This document shows, piece after piece, positions 1 to 8,940 of a stretch of DNA of 64,000 nucleotides. Position numbers and translations under genes: made by a program. The DNA comes from Dichetophora obliterata. Lineage: Eukaryota > Arthropoda > Insecta > Diptera > Sciomyzidae. Location: NCBI GenBank assembly GCA_963920525.1, contig OY986439.1, positions 3,405,001-3,469,000 on the forward strand. Direction: 5' to 3'. Positions within the stretch are counted from its first letter, which is position 1. The number at the start of each line of letters is the position of its first letter. A model generated the notes under the pieces. The model did not search any database. It was not told the origin of the DNA and was given only the letters and a program-made list of their open reading frames with translations.

Positions 1-747
1 TTAGCTTATTCGAGCTTTATAAAGCGAATAGAAATTTAGTCCTTAATAGTTTTTATTTCAAGACAAACGGCTGGCGAATCTACCCTAAGGGGACCATACA
101 CCGGCGAAACTGCCCCCAATGCACTTCGGCGTATGTGCCCCATATGCCGCCATTCACACAAACAATTTTTAATTTTTTTTCAATCTATAAAATGAATTGA
201 TGCGACATGTGATTGTATGCACCAATATCATTGTTAAAAGCTCACGAATTTTCAACTTCCCAACACAAGCACTGAAATTATTAAAAATTAGTTATCTTAC
301 GCAAAAATGTTTTCTCAGCACACCAAAAAATACAAGAATACACTTTGTCGGAATCATGCTTGGTGTTGAAATTTCATTTTCACGGGGAAGGAACTTTATC
401 GATATTAGCATTAAATGATGTTTATTTCGATTTAACAGTATTGCTGATTTTGGAAAATCAGGTGGTGTATGTGTCCCCCTGGGGACTGATCCCCCTTCTA
501 CCCTACAAGTAGTAACTGGTATAGTGGCATATATTTTGGAAAGAGAAAAAATTTACGGAAAAAACAATAGCACTATAAAGTAAATATTGCTTAAACTTTA
601 AGCAGTAAATATTCGCAGTAAATATTTTTAATATTTAAAATTCTTTTTAGTGCTGCTTTGCTTTGCCTTTCCAAGATTCACAAGGTTGCACGTTGTCATC
701 TTAAATCGAAAGTATAAAGGTTACATATTTTTATTAAGGAGGAGAGA
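1..747. other. AT-rich stretch, no gene recognised
   Basis: I see no supportable gene here. A 73-codon open frame (197-418, plus) has no domain, no signal peptide and no compositional support. Short GC-richer patches near 60-150 and 460-510 look like degraded repeat, but I could not assign a family. Confidence 0.4.
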
Positions 748-789
748 GGGGCACAGAACCCCTGAAACTCTCCCCTAAATACGGCCCTG
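748..789 (-). repeat. Unpaired hAT-like terminus
   Basis: Read on the minus strand the segment begins CAGGGCCGTATTTAGGGG, which resembles hAT terminal inverted repeats (CAGGG start, then a G-rich run). The bases just outside, ataacaac (790-797), would be the 8-bp target duplication. I found no matching partner terminus in the window, so the other end is either lost or lies left of position 1. Confidence 0.3.
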
Positions 790-1014
790 ATAACAACTAT
801 AGATCTTTATAGTTTTTGGATTTTTATAGAAAAATAATAAATAGAGATTGCGAAATCCAACTAATTCTTTAGCTGGTTTCGTTGACTCTAAACATTAAAA
901 ATATATTTTGAGTGTTATCGAATCATATGTTAAGGATTTTTCGCCATCGAAATCGCAAGCAAATTAGATTATCCATAAGGTTTTGATTTTTCTTGATATA
1001 AGATATATGAAAAC

Positions 1015-1020
1015 TTTATT
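1015..1020 (-). promoter_or_regulatory. Candidate polyadenylation signal
   Basis: The minus strand reads AATAAA about 180 bp downstream of the stop codon of the secreted-protein gene. This is a plausible 3'-end signal, but such hexamers are common in AT-rich DNA. Confidence 0.4.
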
Positions 1021-1201
1021 CGTGAAACGAAGGTAAACCAAAAAAGTTTTTATCATTCCTTCTTACTATCATAGAAGTACTTTTTTTTATATATCATAGT
1101 TTTTATGAATTTTATAAAAAAAAATTTACCACACTTTGGACCTACTCATGATGTAAACAAACACTTCTCACAGACAATCGACTTTGGTTAAGCACATTTT
1201 T

Positions 1202-2372
1202 TTAGCTTTTGCTCCAGAGTCTCATTTCATTGTTAATTGGAAGCCACTTCTGATATCGAAGTTTTTGTTGGCGTTTTATGCTTGCTAGACGTTTCTTTTG
1301 CTGATTGTTCCATTGCGTATGCGTTTTGGCTGGCCTTTTATTGTTATTATTATTGTTGTTGTGAGAAACGAGATGAACTTTACCGCTACTATCGCTGATG
1401 CGACGTTGGTATCCCTTGTTTTGGTTCTGTAGCCTGATGTGCAGTTCTTTTTTAAGATCATCATCAAGGTCATCATACCACTCCTGAACAAGATGTTGCA
1501 GCGGACTCGTTTGTTGTGGTTTTCTTCGAGCAACTTTATTTATTTTGCTATATTGAAGGTTTTGCTGCCTCAGCACCTGCATGCTTTCTGTTATGTTTGG
1601 GCTCTCTAAGATCCCTCCTATCCTTATGTTAGCCACCTTATCACATGGTATATCGCTGTAGATAACCAAGTCACCGAATTTACACTCACCTATTATTGCT
1701 TGATGTTCTTTTGTGCTTTGTTGACCTAACTCAATTGAACCGAGTCCATTACTGTCTGTTATTCCATAAATGGTGCCGTTTTCAGTGATTAAATCGGTCA
1801 CCTGCCCTACGTTAAAAAGTTTATCCATTTCTTGAGTGCTTTCCTTTATCTCTACTGTGGTGAAGGGGGTTGCAAGCCTTAAGAGCACCATAGGCGATAC
1901 AGCCATGGAGATAGATTCTGGCGTGTCTGGAACATTAAATGCAGCACTAATGTTTGCTTCTATATTAATATCCTGTTTCCTTTCAGACTTAGATCTTGAA
2001 GAATTCATCAAGGGCATTGCAATAGTGGCAAAAGTATCTGATGTTTTGGATGGGCTTGAGCTAGAAACCTTCTTCTGCACTAATATCGGTGGTCTATTAA
2101 TGATTATGGCCTTAGTTGGTTGTGTATTTGAGATCATTGGTGCCACTGTAGGTCCTGCTGTAGACATTCTAAGCGGTGCCATTGTAGGCTTTACTTCTGC
2201 AGCCGCAGCTCTGGATGTTGCTTTTGTGTGAATATGGTTTGAAAGATATCGAAAAAAAGGAAATATAAACTTTTTCAAATAATATCAAAAATTTAGTTTT
2301 GATTTCCTTACCGCTCACCAGGGACACACCCAAGCCCAAAACTAGGCAGAGTGTAAGAGTGCGAGTTGTCAT
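1202..2372 (-). CDS. Two-exon gene for a putative secreted protein of unknown function
   Basis: I do not recognise the family. Exon 1 (2372-2312) encodes MTTRTLTLCLVLGLGVSLVS, a textbook signal peptide. It ends one base into a codon at a consensus donor (G|GTAAGG). The acceptor AAAAG|CA at 2221/2220 restores the frame, giving exon 2 (2220-1202). The spliced CDS is 1080 nt, 359 codons plus stop. The mature protein starts with an Ala/Ser/Thr/Pro-rich, probably disordered region (to about residue 130). A more ordered segment follows (about 150-260) holding the only two cysteines, in GECKFGD and DIPCDKV. An acidic EWYDDLDDDLKKEL stretch, a seven-Asn run and a strongly basic Lys/Arg/Gln-rich tail complete it. 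The start was chosen because it opens directly on the signal peptide; an in-frame upstream ATG at 2429 would bury it. Secretion is inferred. A fast-evolving extracellular or reproductive-tract protein is possible but unproven. Confidence 0.6.
2221..2311 (-). other. Phase-1 intron of the secreted-protein gene
   Basis: The 91-bp intron has donor GTAAGG and a pyrimidine-rich run (CCTTTTTTTCG) ahead of acceptor AAAAG. Its length is typical of a short fly intron. It is phase 1, and the single G before it joins CA after it to make an Ala codon, keeping one open frame. RNA data would confirm the exact acceptor, since other AGs lie a few bases downstream. Confidence 0.6.
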
Positions 2373-2429
2373 CGTCCTTATATGCTGTTGCTTTAAGCCA
2401 CCTTCTGTGAGAACTAAGCTTGAAAACAT

Positions 2430-3774
2430 ATAAGAAACTCAACTTATATCAACATCAGCATGGCATTATAAGCAAAATCAATCAGCAAAACATAAAAAAT
2501 TAATAAATATATTGGCTGCTATAACTGTTAAGCACAATTACAAAATTTCACCTACTTTGACTCAAAATTGAACATACAAAAGAACCACAAAAAAAAAAAT
2601 ATTATAAAAATGCCAAAACAACAAAGCAGAAAATTTATGCTACAGAGTAGAAAAGAAAAATCATGACGAAAGAATGCCTCCAGACGTCTCTGAAACAAAG
2701 CTTGTTTTGTTTGTAACGCGAGAATTTCATTAAAAACAATGAGCAGACAAATCGCACAATTAACATCAATGGTCAAAGCACGCTTTGCTGGGCAACGTAC
2801 TGCCCTCTGGGTTCAAAGATCAGCCAACCAAAATAAATTGAAGCATTAATAACTTTCCTATCATCGAAATTGAGAATTGGTTTTGCAGAGGTCATTGCAT
2901 GTCGGCTTTTTATATTCTTAGCCACTTAGTTTCAGACAGAGATGAAATCCGAGATGAGAAGTTCGAGTGCCAGGTCAATCAGCCACAGCTTTGTGCTTTA
3001 ATACAACTCAACCTGTTTCATGTTACAATTTTTCAAAATAACTTATTAAATAAGTTTTTTTGCTTTGTCGTGGTTGATTGCTTATTATTTTGCTTGAAAG
3101 TTAGAACCATCAGAGTTGAATTTTAAGTCCAGCGGCTACTTTTCGAGTAAAGTTTTATACTATAAATAATTTTTGTGAAAATTTACTAAAACTGTTGTGG
3201 ACAACAGATTAGCTACTTAACTGTAGTAAATTTACACTACCTATTTAATTCAACATGCTGTTTACTATTGATTTGTAGAGAAATTCAACAAATAGTGTTG
3301 AAGATTGCTTAAAAAATTTAGCAATATTAAGGAAGTAGTACTAATATTATAGCAAAACTTATCATAAATTGATGTATTGGGTGAATAAAAGGCGTGAGAG
3401 AAAAAAAAACAACTGTGTTTCGAGAAAATCGAGTCTAAAGTTTTTGGAAGCTTGTAGCTCGTAAGGTAATTGTTCAATATGGCTGAATACGTTTTTAAAT
3501 AAATTCTGAAGCTTATTTCAGGCAGTGATCAAATTTATTTATTTAATTTTTAAGAATATATTTTAAAGTAAGTTATTTTAAGAAGTAGTTTTGGATGTCC
3601 TTTTTGCATAAAACACCTTTCATAGCACCAATTTGATAAAATTTGGTTTGCATGCAGATATTTGAAAAACCAACAACTTTGGTTTAAATCAATTGTGATA
3701 TTCGAGTTAGTATCGATATGGGTGGTGTTTAAAAAATGTTCTGCAGCTCTCTTCGAGCCCAAAATTAGGCATTA
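2430..3774. other. Upstream/intergenic DNA, no gene recognised
   Basis: This stretch contains the likely promoter side of the secreted-protein gene; TATA-like words such as TATAAG lie near 2443-2475 on the minus strand. I see no domain-bearing open frame. Open frames of 70-75 codons here show no support. Confidence 0.35.
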
Positions 3775-3810
3775 GTAATGATCAGGGATCGGATTTTGAT
3801 GACCTAAAAA

Positions 3811-4047
3811 ATGAAAAAAATTATCTAAAAACTGCAGAAAATGACCTTAGAACTGAAAAAATTTCCTAAAAATTCAAACAATTTCATAGAAAAATAAAAA
3901 AATAAAGCTTTAAAAACAAAACATTACTAAAAATTACCTATAAAAATGAAAAAAATGACCTAAAAACTACAGAAAATTACCTAAAAAACGCATACAGTTA
4001 CATAGAAAAATAAAAAAATAAAGCTTTAAAAACAAAACATTACTAAA
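3811..4047 (+). repeat. Two-copy direct repeat inside the small hAT
   Basis: The segment 3811-3932 recurs, somewhat shortened, at 3946-4047. Both copies run from ATGAAAAAAAT, through a CTAAAAACT-CAGAAAAT block, to ATAAAGCTTTAAAAACAAAA and CATTACTAAA. The shared 3' half is almost identical, so the duplication is younger than the decay of the transposase fragment. Confidence 0.75.
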
Positions 4048-4120
4048 TTTAAAATTTATTGTATAAAATGATATACATAGCTTAACAGTTTATTACAAAA
4101 AGCATTTTTAAGATATTAAG

Positions 4121-4376
4121 ATTGAAGGAGCTTCGACTGTCGGCAAAATGTTTTTGTAAACAGAAAAGCTTTTTTCTAGTTCTGCACTGACGAGAGGAAA
4201 ATATTTAAAAGGCGATATGCCATCGGATGTAAGTTCCTCTTTTAATTTCTTAGCATTAAAATTTTTACTACCTAATATTTCAGCAAAAGAGCATAAAAAC
4301 TAACATATCCTGAGCTTTTATCTAACATTTGTTTAACCTTTCTGCATAACCTTTCGTCATTTTCATTACGCGCAGA
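4121..4376 (-). pseudogene. hAT transposase C-terminal fragment
   Basis: With one frameshift near 4290, the minus strand reads from SARNENDERLCRKVKQ to the block SPFKYFPLVSAELEKSFSVY and then KNIL. The pattern FKYxPLxSaxxEKSFSxYKNIL is the dimerisation-domain signature (ERSFS-type) of one insect hAT transposase group. Only this C-terminal portion survives. Family assignment rests on motif recognition alone. Confidence 0.6.
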
Positions 4377-5020
4377 GTTTTTTTTCATTGAGGTCTATAA
4401 AAAAAGCTACTCCTTTTTTGATAGGTAATGTTTTTGATTAAAAGGACTCTATGGTTAAAGGAATACGTTTAGAAATTTGCATTTTATATTTTTTAATACG
4501 AAAAAAATTAAAAAAAATTCTATTAATATTTCCCTAAAAAGACCTAAAAAGCCGAAAAATGCTGTAAAAATTAAAAAGGTCCAAATCCGACTAAAACCAA
4601 AACCGATAAAAAATTACGATAAAATGGCCTCAAAACTTTTCATATTTGGAATTTAGAAGCAGCAGAGAAAAGATGACATATCATCGAAATCCTTGCCCTG
4701 GTAATAATATAGAATAATATAAAAAAGTCCAAAAACTATATTATTCAATGTTAATAAGATTGTCAATTTTATGGATTTATTTATTTGTATTTTTTTTTAA
4801 TCGGAGGAACCAAGTTTTATTTAATACATATTTTTTACTAAAAATTTTGACGACGGATTTTATTTAAACGTTAATATCTTTTTGAGTCAATCTGCATTTT
4901 TTGTTCTCATGAAAGGCGTTGGGGACAAGACATCATTAATTTTTTCTTAGCTCAGAGCATAACGTTGAACTGGTAATAAATTTAAATCTATTTTATATGA
5001 CTATAATTGTGAGATATTTA

Positions 5021-5170
5021 GATCAATTAAGTTTGAAGAAGGTAACAACAACAACAAGAACTCTGTACTGAGTCAATCACACAGCAGACTGGACTGCCAG
5101 TTTCGGAAATTGCTACATTTCCTGTTTAAGTCTTATATGATGACACCTGTTTGAATAAACTTCTAATAAG
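5021..5170 (+). repeat. Dispersed repeat R1, copy 1
   Basis: The sequence around TAGATCAATTAAG, AACAACAACAAC, then GAACTCTGTACTGAGTCAAT and ATTGCTACATTTC recurs in the same orientation at about 32726-32925. The rest of 4711-5404 shows nothing I can assign. No coding potential or terminal structure is visible, so the repeat class is unknown. Confidence 0.45.
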
Positions 5171-5404
5171 TGTATTCTCTCACTGGCCATTTTTATTACA
5201 CGACGATTAAAGCAGCAAGTTTTTTTCAAATTTTTCATCTTTATTGAAATATAATTATAATTTTTATTGCTATAATTTATTTCCCCTCGAAGTCTTAGGC
5301 TTGTATGCAAGGGTATATACAGAATATACAGAGTAAACTATGTAAATAAATAAGTATGTTAATAACAAGATATATTCTAAATATTTTGTACATTTTTGTT
5401 TGCT

Positions 5405-7262
5405 TCATTGCGATTTTATCAAATATTTTTTAACAATATTTTTAAGTTTATATTTATTTTGAATATTTGTAAGATTTGCTGGCATTGAGTTGTAGATGCT
5501 TGGTAGTTGTACGTGCAAGGTGCTTTTTCCATGTTTATTGTTGAATCTCGGTGTTTTAAACCTGCCTGCTGCTCGTGTTTTTGTGTTATACCGATGATCC
5601 ACAGGTTCCAAAACATTTTCGATACGAAATTCATCAATAATTGTTGATTTATGTATATCTTTTATGTTTAAAATGTTGTGTTGTTTAGAAAAAGATTTTA
5701 ATCTTTCAGATTTATTGTTTTGAGAAAGCTCTTTATTAGTATTGTTTGATGTTTGATTTTGAGTGTGGGTTGTATTATTTGTGTTGTTTATTTTATTTTT
5801 CATTAAAATTTTAATAAGACTGTTTTGTGTTTGTTGCAAAATCTTACAATATGACGCATTTCCAAAAGCTGTTATTCCATGTCGAAGACACGATTGTACC
5901 GGAGAAAAGTAGGCTTGCTTTGTTACTGTCAGTGGGGCGCAGCTATTTAAATTGTATAGTACATAATAAGTTTTACGTAGTTTTTGTTGTTATTATATGA
6001 TCCTTCCAGTTGAAATATAATAAATTTTATATAACCCTAAATATTTTTACTTATCTACTAGCTCAATCAAAGTATCGCACTTGTCGCTATCCAGGTTTTG
6101 TGAAAATCTGTTTTTGTGGAGACAATCTGTATCGTGGAAAATTATTGTTATATTTGATATGGGTATGTGGGGTAGCTTAATATGCATCAATTTTATTTTT
6201 GTGGCGTTTATTATTAATCCGTTGGCATGGCACCATTTAGCGGTAACGTTGAGCTCAGACTGCATCATTAGTAAGGCTGTAGGAAGATCCTCATGTGAGA
6301 CAAACATATCAGTATCGTCAGCGTAAGCAAAAGTGGTGCTATTCTTCAACTGTTTTAACTATTCGTTTGCATATGTCAAATATAAAATTGCACCAAGTTT
6401 TTATCCTTGCATCGATTTTACACGATATGTTCTACACGTCAGGTAGTTTAAAAACCAGTTCAGACATTGGCCACGGATCCCGTTTCTTTCTAAAATAGTT
6501 ACCAAATTAGCATGCGAAAGCGTATCAAATGCTTTGCTGAAGTATTCAAAGAGGGCAAGGCAATGGATATTTTGGTCTAAGCATATGTTAATATGAGTTG
6601 AAAAATGGCCAGGTAATTTGTTGATGTTTCTACCTTTTTAAAAGCCATACTGATATTAATTAATAATTTTATACTTAATAAGAAATTCATTGAGTCGCCT
6701 TACCATTATTTCCTCCAAGACTTTTTTTACCACGGGTAAAATGGATATAGGCCTGGTATTGTAATTGTTGCAATTGTTGTAATCTGCTACTTATATGTAT
6801 CGGCCTTACTATAGAGGCTATTAAAGCTTTTGGTAAAGTGCATTCGTTTAAACGTTATTGCTGGTGCAAGTTGTTCTGCATTAAATCTGATGTATTTAGG
6901 ATGAATTCCATATGCTCCTGCTCCATTATATAAATTAAGCGTTTTAAGAATATGTAGAATTTCTAATTGGTTTGTTTGTTTAATGTATATAGTGTTCCGT
7001 ATTCTTGTATCTGTAGAGTTTAGTGTCTTGATAGTACAATCATGTATGATATTTTCAACACTTTGTTTGAGATTAATGGCGAAATTATTGGTTACTCCTT
7101 TAACATTTTTATTTAAAAGTTTCTCTTTATGACTTCGTCGACATTGTCAACTTTTTTGCCAAATATTTCGTTCATTAATAGCCACGTACCTCTCATATTG
7201 TGTCTGTTTTAATAAATACTTTTCGACGATATTCGTTTTTTGCATAAGTATATTATTATTTG
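5405..7262 (-). mobile_element. LINE-A, 3' portion (old non-LTR retrotransposon, reverse transcriptase)
   Basis: The minus strand, over several frames with stops and frameshifts, gives the ordered blocks of a non-LTR reverse transcriptase. They are a PDGI-like block (GAGAYGIHPKYI, about 6900), the palm D motif EYFSKAFDTLSHANLV (about 6530), and the catalytic FAYADDTDMF (6300-6330). A thumb region follows, then a C-terminal tail typical of such ORFs (LPSIYNSMPANL, near 5490). The last open piece is 144 codons (5405-5839). The 5' part of the same element continues at 13486 on the far side of hAT-B. Heavy mutation indicates an old, dead copy. The clade (Jockey/CR1-like) is tentative. Confidence 0.8.
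7255..7262. repeat. Left 8-bp target-site duplication of hAT-B (ATTATTTG)
   Basis: ATTATTTG at 7255-7262 directly precedes the left terminus of hAT-B. It is repeated exactly at 13486-13493 after the right terminus, an 8-bp duplication as made by hAT transposases. Confidence 0.85.
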
Positions 7263-7639
7263 CAAGCGCGTCGGAAGCTAATTTCATCTGGGGGGGCAGT
7301 ACAAATGGGGGGGCAGTATAAATGGTGGTGCAAAAAAAGTTCACCAAAATTTCTTCAGAGAAACATGAATGTGAATAAACAAATTTTTTATTTTAGTTTA
7401 AAATATAAAAAAATATAAAAATATATAAAAAATATTAAAATTTCATTATTTTTAAAAGTTCTTCCAATTTCAATATTAGAGATCATTCTTTAAAGGATCT
7501 TTCATATGGTAATATGAAAATATAAGAAATAATGGTTGCTTTTATAAAGCAAGACTAGGTATATCTTTACATGGCTTAAATGCAATAAGGTACAAAAAGT
7601 TATATCAATTTAAATTATTCCAAAATGTTTCTTTCTGTT

Positions 7640-8660
7640 CTTGCGAGAAACAAACTCTTTCACCACCTCCATCGAATTCAATTCTTACGTTTTATCTTTG
7701 TGAATGTGTATAAGTGCCGCATGAGTGAGTCGTTTAAGTCGTCTTAGTACTCTAAAAGAACGCTCAGATGAAGCTGCTGATGCAGGCACAGTCACAAGCA
7801 AAGCAATAAGTTTTTCAACTTCATTTAATAGTTTTTTTACAGTAACCGAATTTTTCGCAAATTGGGATACAATGCCACTACAATTTCAAGGTGTTTGGCC
7901 AAGCAATTGCTTCAGCAATTTCATCTGCAAAAAAGTCATCTGCATAAAGATCAACTTTTGTTTTTAGATTTTGTTCAGAAGGCACTTTTCCGTTGAAGGC
8001 TTCGATTACAATATTTTCCAACGATTCCAGAGTGTCAAGATCTGTTTAAATGTACAATAAGATTTACAAAGTGCCAGTTAACACTAGCTTCACTGAACCG
8101 ACTCACCAAATGTTAAATCAAAGTGAGTCGGTTGAGTGAAGCTGGTGTAAACTTGCAAAAATAAAAAAAAAGTAAAATCTCAACCTGTTTGATCGAATCT
8201 AGCCGTTATCTCATTTGAGAGAAGATCTAAAATTTCGAAATAATCTTTTCGTAGCCGATCATATAATGGCAACTGTACTGAAGGAACCGGATTTGATGTT
8301 TGTTCAAAGCGTCGAGGTGGATTTTCATCAGCTAATTCACAGTAGGGGCTATCGCATGGTCCAAAACATTGGACCAACATGGCAGATTGTACAACATGTA
8401 GTACCATGCGTAAGCTAAAACGATAGTCGAAATTTTTGGTTTTTTTCTGCCGATTGTACAATATTGTACAACTATGTAAAATTACTGCTTAATTGTTAGG
8501 GCATCTAAAAGTTGCTTAGCTATTAGCCGGATGTGTTCTGCTTGAGAGCTTGCAATTAATGATGTTGCTTTACAAGTTGGATCGTTCGAACGCTCAATCA
8601 AATAGTCCCATTAGTTTTCTATCTAACTTTTCGTACAACATGTCGTCCAATATGGAAAGC
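7640..8660 (-). pseudogene. hAT transposase C-terminal remnant (TTF/ZMYM-type)
   Basis: On the minus strand, segment 8180-8461 encodes DYFEILDLLSNEITARFDQ, the motif in which an alpha-helical segment ends in a RFDQ-type box in TTF-type hAT transposases. At 7690-7800 it encodes VPASAASSERSFRVLRRLKR and then THAALIHIHKDKT. This is the dimerisation domain (ERSFSxLRRLKT...LRSTM...LALLHIHKD) with a short internal deletion after LRRLK. Frameshifts and a 31-bp-arm hairpin separate the pieces. The family features are known; the dead state is seen directly. The catalytic DDE region is not recoverable. Confidence 0.75.
8076..8153. repeat. Perfect-length hairpin (31-bp arms, 16-nt loop)
   Basis: Left arm 8076-8106 (containing TTCACTGAACCGACTCAC) pairs with right arm 8123-8153 (GTGAGTCGGTTGAGTGAAGC) with about three mismatches and a 16-nt loop. 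It lies within the hAT-B transposase remnant and has no coding explanation, so it may be a tiny foldback insertion. Confidence 0.65.
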
Positions 8661-8940
8661 CCCTAAGAACATGTCAAATTTTTTCTTACCAGAGTTGCAA
8701 AATTAAGAAGCATTAATAACATGCAATAACAATAGAGTTCAGCTACTACAGCTTTTTCACACTTTCTCCGCAATAGATCATTTTAAGAACCAATCCAATA
8801 TCATTGAAATAACTCAAAGATATCGATAAAAGTGGTCCAATAAAAAACCAAAAGGGAGAAAAATTTACCCACCATAATATGGGTTGGGCTCAGGGACAAC
8901 ACAAGACATAACAACTAACCATGCGTTTACATAGATCTAA

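Larger units (their letters stand above)
3783..4702 (-). mobile_element. Decayed hAT transposon (920 bp) with 8-bp target duplication
   Basis: The left end begins CAGGGATCGGATTTTGATGA. The right end, reverse-complemented, begins CAGGGCAAGGATTTCGATGA. These are hAT-type imperfect terminal inverted repeats. Flanks are gtaatgat (3775-3782) and gtaataat (4703-4710), an 8-bp duplication with one mismatch, as expected for hAT. Inside is a minus-strand remnant of the transposase C-terminal dimerisation region plus an A-rich direct duplication. The element is too short for a full transposase and is non-autonomous. Confidence 0.75.

Noticed and set aside
1836..2231. 131-codon open frame on the plus strand
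   Set aside because: It lies antisense to exon 2 of the secreted-protein gene, which has the signal peptide and splice evidence; it is hydrophobic by code mirror effect.
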